Position numbers and translations under genes: made by a program. DNA of 10,702 nucleotides from Candidatus Omnitrophota bacterium. Its GTDB lineage: Bacteria > Omnitrophota > Gorgyraeia > Aquiviventales > Aquiviventaceae. How positions within the stretch are numbered: position 1 is the stretch's first letter; every line of letters begins with the position of its first letter. Location of the stretch: the NCBI GenBank assembly GCA_016206685.1, contig JACQRB010000013.1, positions 1 through 10,702 of the forward strand, written 5' to 3'. The notes beneath the pieces were generated by a model. The model was not told the origin of the DNA and searched no databases. It saw only the letters and a program-made list of their open reading frames with translations. Positions 1-5,420 of this stretch are shown here, piece after piece.

Positions 1-777
1 CTGTATCAGGCCCTCGGCGCCTCGCTGCCGCAGTTCATCCACATCCCCCTCATCGTCGGGGCGGACCGCGCGCGGTTGTCCAAACGCCAGGGGGCGACGT
101 CGGTCAACGAGTATCGCGCGGTGGGGTATCTGCCGGAGGCGTTCGTGAACTACCTGGCGCTGCTGGGCTGGTCGCCGGGCGGCAACCGCGAGGTGGTGGA
201 GCCGCAGGAGCTGGTGCAGGCGTTCGAGCTCTCGCGCGTGCGCAAAACGGCCGCGCAATTTGATCAGCAGAAGCTGGATTGGCTCAACAGCCAGCACCTC
301 AAGCGCGCCTCGCTTGAGCGCCTGACGGCGCTCTTCGCCGAGCGGCTGATCGCCAAGGGCCTCATCACACCTGACGTGGACCGCGCCTGGCTCTCGCGCA
401 TCGCCAAGCTGCTGCAGGACCGGATCAAGGTCCTGTCGGATGTGGAGGACGAGCACGGCTTTTTCTTCACGGACTCAATCGTCTACCAGGAAGAGTCGGT
501 GGCGCAGTTCCTGCGCCAGGACGGCGTCAGCGATCACCTGCTGGCGTTGAAGGAGCGGCTTGGGCGGTTGCCGGCCTTCGACACCGGGTCGGTCGAACGC
601 GCGACCCGGGAGCTCATTGCCCAACGCAATCTCCAGGCCAAGGACCTCATCCATCCGGCGCGCGTGGCCCTCACCGGCCGCTCGGTCAGCCCGCCCTTGT
701 TTGAAACGATGGCGATCCTGGGCAGGGAAAAGGTCCTCAGCCGCCTGGAGCACGCAGCCACTCAACTCGTGAGGTGA
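1..777 (+). CDS. gltX: Glutamyl-tRNA synthetase, 3' part (5' end outside window)
   Basis: The frame is open from base 1, so this is the C-terminal 258 residues of a longer protein. GluRS attaches glutamate to tRNA-Glu in the cytoplasm, and in bacteria lacking GlnRS often also to tRNA-Gln. The class I KMSKS-type loop is visible as RLSKRQG at visible residues 25-31. It is followed by GluRS-typical text: GYLPEAFVNYLALLGWS, then FELSRVRKTAAQFDQQKLDWLN, then the helical anticodon-binding domain ending near ALTGRSVSPPLFETMAILG and a final Arg-rich helix. The KMSKS variant and the GYLPEA..NYLALLGW block separate it from GlnRS. The stop TGA at 775-777 lies just before the PilZ start, so the two genes are probably co-transcribed. 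A tRNA-Gln gene lies 387 bp downstream, which fits a role in Glu-tRNA-Gln formation, though this is not proven here. Confidence 0.95.
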   Translation: MYQALGASLPQFIHIPLIVGADRARLSKRQGATSVNEYRAVGYLPEAFVNYLALLGWSPGGNREVVEPQELVQAFELSRVRKTAAQFDQQKLDWLNSQHLKRASLERLTALFAERLIAKGLITPDVDRAWLSRIAKLLQDRIKVLSDVEDEHGFFFTDSIVYQEESVAQFLRQDGVSDHLLALKERLGRLPAFDTGSVERATRELIAQRNLQAKDLIHPARVALTGRSVSPPLFETMAILGREKVLSRLEHAATQLVR

Positions 778-779
778 CG

Positions 780-1127
780 ATGTTGGAGCGCCGCGAGCAG
801 ACCCGCCTGCAAACCCCCGTGCTGGTCGAGTTTGTCGATCCGTACACCGGAAAGCCCGAGCGCAGCTTCACCCACGACATCAGCATCTCCGGCATGCGAT
901 TTCCCACTGCGGTGAAATTCCAGGTGGGCGAGGAAATGCCTTTTGCGCTGGAGCTGCCATCGCAGCAGCCCCCCTTTCACGCGACGGGCCAGATCATCTG
1001 GATTCGGGAGGTCGCGCGCCTGGGAGCCACCCAGTACGACGTCGGCGTGCGGTTCCGCTGGGTGGAAGACCCGGACCTGCAGCGCCTGGGCTCCTTCCTG
1101 AGCGCGCGCCTGTCCGGCCAGGTGTGA
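780..1127 (+). CDS. PilZ-domain protein (putative c-di-GMP binding)
   Basis: This is a small, single-domain, cytoplasmic protein of 115 residues. PilZ domains bind the second messenger c-di-GMP through an RxxxR motif and a D/NxSxxG motif. Both are visible: RREQTR near the N-terminus (R-E-Q-T-R) and DISISGM about 30 residues later, followed by the usual beta-barrel strands (MPFALELP, ATGQIIWI, YDVGVRFRW). The ATG at 780 is preferred over an overlapping GTG at 774 because GAGGTGA (771-777) forms a Shine-Dalgarno sequence with correct spacing to 780. It follows gltX with only two bases between stop and start, suggesting co-transcription. No output domain is attached, so it probably acts as an adaptor that changes a partner upon c-di-GMP binding. 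The partner is unknown. Confidence 0.88.
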   Translation: MLERREQTRLQTPVLVEFVDPYTGKPERSFTHDISISGMRFPTAVKFQVGEEMPFALELPSQQPPFHATGQIIWIREVARLGATQYDVGVRFRWVEDPDLQRLGSFLSARLSGQV

Positions 1128-1133
1128 TACAAT
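1125..1133 (+). promoter_or_regulatory. Putative extended -10 promoter for tRNA-Gln
   Basis: TGATACAAT forms an extended -10 (TGn plus TACAAT at 1128-1133) overlapping the PilZ stop codon. Initiation would fall near 1140, about 24 bases before the tRNA. No convincing -35 is seen at the usual spacing, so the call rests on the extended -10 alone. Confidence 0.4.
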
Positions 1134-1163
1134 ACAAGACACGGCCTTTCCTTCCGCATTCGC

Positions 1164-1234
1164 TGCCCCATCGGCTAATGGTAGGCCACGAGACTCTGGA
1201 TCTCGGCGTCCTGGTTCGAATCCAGGTGGGGCAG
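1164..1234 (+). tRNA. tRNA-Gln (anticodon CUG)
   Basis: A full cloverleaf can be folded by eye. The acceptor is TGCCCCA/TGGGGCA with discriminator G1234. The D-arm is GGCT/GGCC with loop AATGGTA. The anticodon stem is CGAGA/TCTCG with loop CTCTGGA (anticodon CTG). The variable loop is GCGT, and the T-arm is CCTGG/CCAGG with loop TTCGAAT. It reads CAG codons. The first pair is U1-A72, which in bacteria marks tRNA-Gln for the GatCAB amidotransferase. CCA is not encoded: the bases after the discriminator are CTT, so a CCA-adding enzyme is needed. A copy of its 3' end that does carry CCA lies 219 bp downstream. Confidence 0.95.
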
Positions 1235-1235
1235 C
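1220..1235 (+). repeat. tRNA 3'-end repeat, copy 1 (in the tRNA)
   Basis: ATCCAGGTGGGGCAGC, covering the T-arm 3' strand, acceptor 3' strand, discriminator and one base beyond, recurs exactly at 1439-1454. Fifteen bases of it recur inverted at 1256-1270. Such tRNA 3' ends are classic attachment cores for tyrosine-recombinase elements. Confidence 0.85.
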
Positions 1236-1255
1236 TTGCTTATTTTTCCGGAGAC

Positions 1256-1270
1256 CTGCCCCACCTGGAT
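1256..1270 (-). repeat. tRNA 3'-end repeat, inverted copy
   Basis: CTGCCCCACCTGGAT is the exact reverse complement of tRNA bases 1220-1234. With the tRNA end it makes a perfect 15-bp stem around a 21-base loop. If transcribed with the tRNA it could compete with cloverleaf folding or act as a 3' processing or termination signal. Confidence 0.85.
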
Positions 1271-1288
1271 GAGAACCACAAGGGGGAG

Positions 1289-1315
1289 TTTGAGGGGGAG
1301 ATCGTCCCCCTCAAA
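1289..1315 (+). other. Perfect hairpin, 11-bp stem
   Basis: TTTGAGGGGGA (1289-1299) pairs perfectly with TCCCCCTCAAA (1305-1315) around the loop GATCG. There is no T-run after it, so it is not a typical terminator. It is one of several stems in the gene-free stretch downstream of tRNA-Gln. Confidence 0.7.
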
Positions 1316-1370
1316 GTATGCCGCGCTTTCCGGAGAAGGAAAAGGAATCAGGGAGGCCGTAGGCCGACCG

Positions 1371-1400
1371 CTAAGGGAAAAACCTTGGTTTTTCCCTTAG
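1371..1400 (+). other. Perfect hairpin, 13-14-bp stem
   Basis: CTAAGGGAAAAACC (1371-1384) is followed after TT by its exact reverse complement GGTTTTTCCCTTAG (1387-1400). In RNA the loop would open to CTTG. It is immediately followed by another stem, GCGCCC/GGGCGC (1404-1409 with 1423-1428). Together these suggest a folded RNA or a mobile palindromic element. Confidence 0.7.
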
Positions 1401-1438
1401 GGAGCGCCCAGACATTTCCGGAGGGCGCGACGGGTCGT

Positions 1439-1456
1439 ATCCAGGTGGGGCAGCCA
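1439..1456 (+). repeat. tRNA 3'-end repeat, direct copy with CCA
   Basis: Bases 1439-1454 match 1220-1235 of the tRNA exactly, and here the sequence continues as GCAGCCA, i.e. with an encoded CCA, followed by a run of six T. It looks like the original 3' end of a tRNA gene plus its terminator tract, displaced by the 219-bp block. The rest of the tRNA is absent. Upstream, only GGGTCGT resembles the T-loop. Confidence 0.75.
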
Positions 1457-1495
1457 TTTTTTGCCCTGAAAGGAATCCGGAGGCAGCTCAACTAA

Positions 1496-1521
1496 TCCCG
1501 CCTAGTTGACCGGGCTGGCAC
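1496..1521. repeat. Dispersed repeat, copy C (partial)
   Basis: TCCCGCCTAGTTGACC followed by GGGCTGGCAC closely matches bases 10455-10480 and 8922-8948, with one gap and a few substitutions. This copy also carries its own short inverted arms, CAACTA (1489-1494) and TAGTTG (1503-1508). The other two copies flank the DGQHR gene. Confidence 0.65.
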
Positions 1522-1546
1522 CGGAGGTCCCACTGGTCCATCACGC

Positions 1547-1578
1547 AAAGCCGTGGCGTCCGCCACGGCTTTGTTGTT
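1547..1578 (+). terminator. Intrinsic terminator
   Basis: AAAGCCGTGGC (1547-1557) pairs perfectly with GCCACGGCTTT (1562-1572) around the loop GTCC, followed by the T-rich tail GTTGTT. This is an 11-bp GC-rich stem with the expected shape. It ends transcription from the tRNA side before the ABC transporter operon. Confidence 0.85.
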
Positions 1579-1583
1579 ATAAT
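1575..1583 (+). promoter_or_regulatory. Putative extended -10 promoter for the ABC operon
   Basis: TGTTATAAT is a perfect extended -10 (TGn, then TATAAT at 1578-1583) directly after the terminator stem. Initiation near 1590 would leave only about five bases before the ATG at 1595, giving an almost leaderless mRNA. No recognisable -35 lies at the usual spacing, since the terminator stem occupies that place. Confidence 0.5.
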
Positions 1584-1594
1584 GCAAGGCTATC

Positions 1595-3316
1595 ATGCTC
1601 ATCAGGCCTGCGGTCCGCCGCCCCCCCTCGTTGTTGATCGACCTCAGTATCGGGGTGTTGCTGGTCACGCTCTTCTCTGGGCTGCTCCACGTCGCCAAGC
1701 ACTGGCACGCTCCCTTGCAGCCTCAGGTGGAGATCGAGCTCAGCCTCTGGGCGCTTCCAGGCTATACGTTGCTGTCTCTCCTGCGCGGGGTGAGCGCGTA
1801 TCTGCTGTCGCTGGTGGTGGCGATCGTGTACGGCTACCTCGCCGCCCGGCGGCCCTTCCTGGAACGGATTTTGCTCCCGCTCCTGGACATCTGCCAGTCG
1901 ATCCCGGTGCTGGGGTTTCTGCCCGGGATCGTCTTGGCGTTGGTGGCGCTGTTCCCAAACACGAACGTCGGGTTGGAGCTCGCCTCCATCCTCATGATCT
2001 TCACCGGGCAAGTCTGGAATATGGCCTTCAGCGTGTACCAATCCTTGCGCAACCTCCCCCAGACGCTTCAGGAAGCGGCCTCGCTGTATCAGTTTAACTG
2101 GTGGCAGCGCTTCCGGCGGGTGGAGCTTCCGGCGACAGCCACGGGGCTGGTCTGGAACAGCATGTTGGCCATGGCGGGGGGGTGGTTCTTCCTGATGGTC
2201 TGCGAGGCCTTCACGCTCGGCGCGCGGGATTTCCGGCTCCCGGGGCTTGGGTCGTACATGAGCGTGGCCATCGCCCGCCAGGACTGGCCGGCGGTGTGCG
2301 CGGGCGCTGCGGCCATGATGCTCATGATCATCATGGTGGATCTGATCATCTGGAAACCGGCCCTGGTCTGGGTGCAGCGTTTCCGCGTGGAAGAGACGGC
2401 TCCCGGGGCCGCGGAAGGCTCGCGCGTGCTGCGCTGGCTCAGGAAATCGTGGTTGATCCAGGCCGCGATGGATCACGTCGCGCATCCGATCAGCAACTGG
2501 CTGGCCGCTGCTCCTCGTCCACCGGAGCCGGCCGTCACGCGGCACGCCCCTCGCCGGCTGCGATGGTTTGCCGGACGCGTCATGACCGGTGCCGCCGCGG
2601 GTGTGGCGGGAGGGACGCTCCTGTGGGCCTGCTGGCGTCTGCTCCACCTGCTGGGCCACATTTCACTGGGCATGTGGGCCCAGGTGGGGTGGGGAGCCGT
2701 GTGCACGTCCCTGCGGGCGTTCGCCGCCGTCGTGCTCGGCAGCATCTGGATGGTCCCGATTGGCATCTGGATCGGCTTCTCGGATCGCCGCCGGGCCTAT
2801 TGGCAGCCGTTCGTGCAGGTAGCCGCGTCGTTTCCGGCGCCGATGCTCTACCCGCTCGTCCTGTTGGCGTTCCATTGGGTCGGATTGGGGCTGGGCACCG
2901 GAGCGGTGTTCCTGATGCTCCTGGGGACGCAGTGGTACATCCTGTTTAACGTGATTGCCGGGGCCTCGGCGGTGCCGCATGAGCTGCGAGAAGCGGCGCA
3001 GAGTTTTCACTTTACGCCGGCGCAGTGGTGGCGCCGGGTGTGGTGGCCCGCGGTCTTTCCGTATCTGGTGACCGGATGGGTCACGGCGGCGGGAGGGGCG
3101 TGGAACGCCAGCATCGTGGCGGAGTATGTCTCCGTGGGCCCCCATGAGATCTTCATGACCCCGGGCTTAGGCTCCATCATTTCCCTTGCGGCCAGCCAAA
3201 GCCAATACCATCTCCTGGCCGCGGGGGTGTTGTGCATGGCGCTGGTGGTCATCCTCATTAACCGGCTCGTGTGGCGGCCTCTCTATCAGGTGGCGGAGCG
3301 GCGCTATGCCTACTGA
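1595..3316 (+). CDS. ABC transporter permease, two fused membrane domains (nitrate/sulfonate/bicarbonate type)
   Basis: This inner-membrane channel subunit of a NitT/TauT-type importer has 573 residues, about twice the usual permease, because two BPD-type membrane domains are joined in one chain. Domain one covers roughly residues 15-265 and domain two roughly 330-565. Each has the EAA loop that docks on the ATPase: EAASLYQF..WQRFRRVELP near 160-179, and EAAQSFHF..WWRRVWWPAVFP near 466-489. Multiple hydrophobic helices are evident. A soluble linker (about 265-325, rich in Pro, Arg and Ala) joins the halves. The duplicated-permease group resembles COG4986. The ATG at 1595 has only a weak AAGG upstream. 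The gene overlaps the ATPase gene by 11 bp, so the two are translationally coupled. The substrate is unknown, an anion by family analogy. Confidence 0.9.
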   Translation: MLIRPAVRRPPSLLIDLSIGVLLVTLFSGLLHVAKHWHAPLQPQVEIELSLWALPGYTLLSLLRGVSAYLLSLVVAIVYGYLAARRPFLERILLPLLDICQSIPVLGFLPGIVLALVALFPNTNVGLELASILMIFTGQVWNMAFSVYQSLRNLPQTLQEAASLYQFNWWQRFRRVELPATATGLVWNSMLAMAGGWFFLMVCEAFTLGARDFRLPGLGSYMSVAIARQDWPAVCAGAAAMMLMIIMVDLIIWKPALVWVQRFRVEETAPGAAEGSRVLRWLRKSWLIQAAMDHVAHPISNWLAAAPRPPEPAVTRHAPRRLRWFAGRVMTGAAAGVAGGTLLWACWRLLHLLGHISLGMWAQVGWGAVCTSLRAFAAVVLGSIWMVPIGIWIGFSDRRRAYWQPFVQVAASFPAPMLYPLVLLAFHWVGLGLGTGAVFLMLLGTQWYILFNVIAGASAVPHELREAAQSFHFTPAQWWRRVWWPAVFPYLVTGWVTAAGGAWNASIVAEYVSVGPHEIFMTPGLGSIISLAASQSQYHLLAAGVLCMALVVILINRLVWRPLYQVAERRYAY

Positions 3317-4694
3317 GCTGCCGCCGCCGTCGAGCCCGGCGGCCCCGCTCCTGACGCTCTCGAACGTCCACCATGCGTTCACCCTGCCTTCCGGCAAGAC
3401 GTTGCCGGTCCTGGCCGACATCAACGTGACGATTTTCGAAGGCGAGCTGGTAGCGGTCCTGGGCCCGTCCGGCTGCGGGAAATCGACGCTCGTGCGCATC
3501 ATGGCCGGGTTGGTGTCACCGACGCAGGGCGAGGTCCGATACCGGGGCGACGTGATCGAGGGGCCCAGTCCCCATATGGCGCTGGTCTTCCAGCAGTTCG
3601 CCTTGTTTCCGTGGCTGACGGTCGCGCAGAACATCGAGCAGGCGCTCATCCCGCGCGGGATCGCTCCCGCCGCGCGCCGGGAGCGCGTCGCCGAGACGAT
3701 CTCGCTGATCGGCTTGGAGGGGTTCGAGGAGGCCTACCCCCGGGAGCTCTCCGGCGGGATGAGGCAGCGGGTCGGCATCGCGCGGGCCATCGCGGTCGAA
3801 CCGGAGCTGCTCTGCATGGATGAGCCGTTCAGCCAGGTGGATGCGCTGACCGCGGAAATGCTTCGCAATGAGGTCGTGCGTCTCTGGCGCGATCGGGCGC
3901 ACTACCCCCGGTCAATTCTCATGGTCAGCCATGACATCCAGGAGGTCGCTTTCCTCGCCAGCCGGATCTTGATCATGACGGCCAATCCCGGCCGCGTCAC
4001 TGCGGTCCTGGACAACCCCTTGCCCTATCCCCGCGAGCCGTATTCGCCGCCGTACCAGGCGCTGGTGAACCGGCTGCACGACCTCATTACGGGTCTGTAT
4101 ATGCCCGAGCAGCAGGCGGCGGCTCCCTCCGTCGTGGCCGCCCCCCAGACCGCGGTCGGGATCGGGGGGGCGCCTGCCCCGGCCATCGTCTCGGTTCCGT
4201 TGGTGAACGTCCGGGACATCGTCGGGTTGCTGGAGGCTGTCTACCGGCGGGGGGGCGGGGTGGAGTTCTTCCGGTTGACCGCGGAGATGGGCAGGACGTT
4301 TACCCGCATCCTGCTGGCCGTGAAAGCCGCCGAGCTGCTCGGGCTGTTGGAGACCCCCGACAACCGCTTGCAACTCACGCCGTTCGGGCAGCAGGTGGCG
4401 TCTGCCACGCCAAAGACGCGGCAACCGCTGCTTGCCGGCCGGTTGGCCGATGTGCCCTTGATGAAACGCATCCGGGAGATGCTCGGGCACAGTCCGGAGG
4501 GCCGCCTGACGAAAGAGGTGTTGCTTGAGGAACTCGCGATTCAGTGTCCGCAGGAAGATCCCAACCGCCTCCTGCGCGTCCTCATGAACTGGGGCCAATA
4601 CGCCGGCCTCTGGAACTACGAGCCGGGGCACGCCGCCCTGGTCCTGATAGGCAGGGAGGGGAACGAGCGTCCCTCCGTCGCGTCGGCGACTTGA
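3306..4694 (+). CDS. ABC transporter ATPase with AAA-associated C-terminal domain
   Basis: This cytoplasmic ATPase energises the fused permease upstream. Visible motifs are Walker A GPSGCGKST (53-61), Q-loop VFQQF (94-98), signature LSGGMRQR (148-155), Walker B LLCMDEP (168-174), D-loop SQVD (176-179) and H-loop H209 (VSHD). At 462 residues it is about 200 longer than a minimal NitT/TauT ATPase. After a Pro/Ala-rich linker (about 268-298) comes a second domain (about 300-450) resembling the AAA-associated, winged-helix-like C-terminal domain found on some nitrate/sulfonate ATPases, which probably regulates transport. The start at 3306 is chosen because GGAG at 3295-3298 is well spaced and it gives a normal N-terminus. 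An upstream in-frame extension would lie inside the permease gene. No periplasmic binding protein is adjacent. Confidence 0.9.
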   Translation: MPTELPPPSSPAAPLLTLSNVHHAFTLPSGKTLPVLADINVTIFEGELVAVLGPSGCGKSTLVRIMAGLVSPTQGEVRYRGDVIEGPSPHMALVFQQFALFPWLTVAQNIEQALIPRGIAPAARRERVAETISLIGLEGFEEAYPRELSGGMRQRVGIARAIAVEPELLCMDEPFSQVDALTAEMLRNEVVRLWRDRAHYPRSILMVSHDIQEVAFLASRILIMTANPGRVTAVLDNPLPYPREPYSPPYQALVNRLHDLITGLYMPEQQAAAPSVVAAPQTAVGIGGAPAPAIVSVPLVNVRDIVGLLEAVYRRGGGVEFFRLTAEMGRTFTRILLAVKAAELLGLLETPDNRLQLTPFGQQVASATPKTRQPLLAGRLADVPLMKRIREMLGHSPEGRLTKEVLLEELAIQCPQEDPNRLLRVLMNWGQYAGLWNYEPGHAALVLIGREGNERPSVASAT

Positions 4695-4718
4695 CAAGCC
4701 GCTGCGGGGCGCTATACT
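4691..4718 (+). promoter_or_regulatory. Strong sigma-70-type promoter
   Basis: A perfect -35, TTGACA (4691-4696), and -10, TATACT (4713-4718), are separated by 16 bp, placing initiation near 4725. The -35 box overlaps the TGA stop of the ATPase gene (4692-4694). It drives the exported-protein gene independently of the transporter. Confidence 0.8.
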
Positions 4719-4755
4719 ACCAACTTAAGTGTCTTTTGCTACGTCGAACACGTCG

Positions 4756-4765
4756 AAGGAGGTGA
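4756..4765 (+). promoter_or_regulatory. Near-perfect Shine-Dalgarno
   Basis: AAGGAGGTGA lies six bases before the ATG at 4772 and matches the 16S anti-Shine-Dalgarno almost completely. Together with the strong promoter it suggests high expression of the small exported protein. Confidence 0.85.
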
Positions 4766-4771
4766 GATCGG

Positions 4772-5326
4772 ATGCGTCATGCAGTGGTTCGGTGGACCGT
4801 GGCTCTCGCGTTGAGCGCAGGCGCGCTCACCCAGGCGGTTGCTGCTGCTGAAGAGGCCCAGAGAACCCTGCCAACCCTGCTGATCAAAGGCGAGGTCGTC
4901 TCGGTGGACGCCAGCGACCCGCAAGCGGCGTTGCTGAAAGTGAAGGATCGCTACGGGTTCGAAACGCCGATCTACCTCTCCACCAACACCAAGATCGCGC
5001 AAGGGGATCAGACATTGACGGCGGCGGACCTGGCCGCAGGGAGGGCCGTTGAAGTCGAATATAACTTCGACATCAACACGGCCAAGCGCCACGCGGTCAA
5101 CGTGGCGGTGAGCGCCCCGGCGGCCACCGCAGCAGCCATTCCGGCTGCCGCGGCGACGACGTCGGAGGCACCGGTGGCAGTTGCCCCCGTCGCTCCAGCG
5201 GCCCCGATGCCGACCGTGGCGCCTGCCGCCGCGACACCTGAAGCGGCTCCGGCCTCCTCGGCTCCTGCTCAACCTGCTGCCTCAGCCACCTCGGAGCAGC
5301 CGGCTTCAACGACCGCGACTCAGTAA
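4772..5326 (+). CDS. Exported protein with OB-like domain and Ala/Pro-rich tail
   Basis: The product has 184 residues. The N-terminus is a classical signal peptide: MRHAVVRW, a hydrophobic core, and likely cleavage after AVA near residue 24. A compact domain follows (about 34-113) with alternating beta-strand text such as LLIKGEVVSVDA, AALLKVKDRYGF, NTKIAQGDQTLTAADLAAGRAVEVEY. This resembles small secreted OB-fold proteins (DUF5666-like), but I cannot assign a family firmly. From about residue 114 to the end the chain is low-complexity Ala, Pro, Thr and Ser, probably a flexible periplasmic tail or wall-spanning linker. A strong promoter, strong ribosome site and terminal hairpin mark it as a single, highly expressed gene. 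No function is assigned. Confidence 0.85.
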   Translation: MRHAVVRWTVALALSAGALTQAVAAAEEAQRTLPTLLIKGEVVSVDASDPQAALLKVKDRYGFETPIYLSTNTKIAQGDQTLTAADLAAGRAVEVEYNFDINTAKRHAVNVAVSAPAATAAAIPAAAATTSEAPVAVAPVAPAAPMPTVAPAAATPEAAPASSAPAQPAASATSEQPASTTATQ

Positions 5327-5372
5327 GCGCACGACCCGACCACCACGCAGTGCGTGCTGCGAGTATGCCACA

Positions 5373-5409
5373 GACACGGCGGTAGCCTTCCAGGTACCGC
5401 CGTGTCGTT
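5373..5409 (+). terminator. Hairpin terminator after the exported-protein gene
   Basis: GACACGGCGGTA (5373-5384) pairs perfectly with TACCGCCGTGTC (5395-5406) around a 10-base loop. The following GTTGCGTTG is only mildly T-rich, so efficiency is uncertain. It separates the exported-protein gene from the membrane protein gene. Confidence 0.65.
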
Positions 5410-5420
5410 GCGTTGAGTGG

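Larger units (their letters stand above)
1235..1545. other. Gene-free repeat and hairpin block downstream of tRNA-Gln
   Basis: No credible coding region is seen here. The block contains the inverted and direct tRNA-end copies, three exact TTTCCGGAG words (1245-1253, 1327-1335, 1415-1423; spacings 82 and 88) with a related ATCCGGAGG at 1475-1483, at least three strong hairpins, and one copy of a dispersed repeat at 1496-1521. A long open frame runs through it, but it also runs through the tRNA, so it is not taken as a gene. Confidence 0.7.

Noticed and set aside
1220..1454. CRISPR-like or tandem array
   Set aside because: The repeated units differ in orientation and the spacers differ in kind. 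There is no regular repeat-spacer pattern and no cas gene.
1124..1495. 123-residue open frame on the plus strand
   Set aside because: It runs straight through the tRNA-Gln gene and the repeat block, and its text (VRIQVGQ twice) is just the translated tRNA end. There is no domain pattern.
1577..2659. 360-residue open frame on the minus strand
   Set aside because: It is antisense to the permease gene, rich in Arg, His, Pro and Gln as expected of a shadow of GC-rich coding DNA, and has no recognisable motif.
3186..3305. N-terminal extension of the ATPase frame
   Set aside because: It lies within the permease coding sequence. The ATG at 3306 has a correctly spaced GGAG and gives a normal ATPase N-terminus.
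5181..5420. N-terminal extension of the membrane protein frame
   Set aside because: It overlaps the exported-protein gene in another frame and the terminal hairpin, and its text is Arg/Pro-rich shadow. The normal family start fits 5421.
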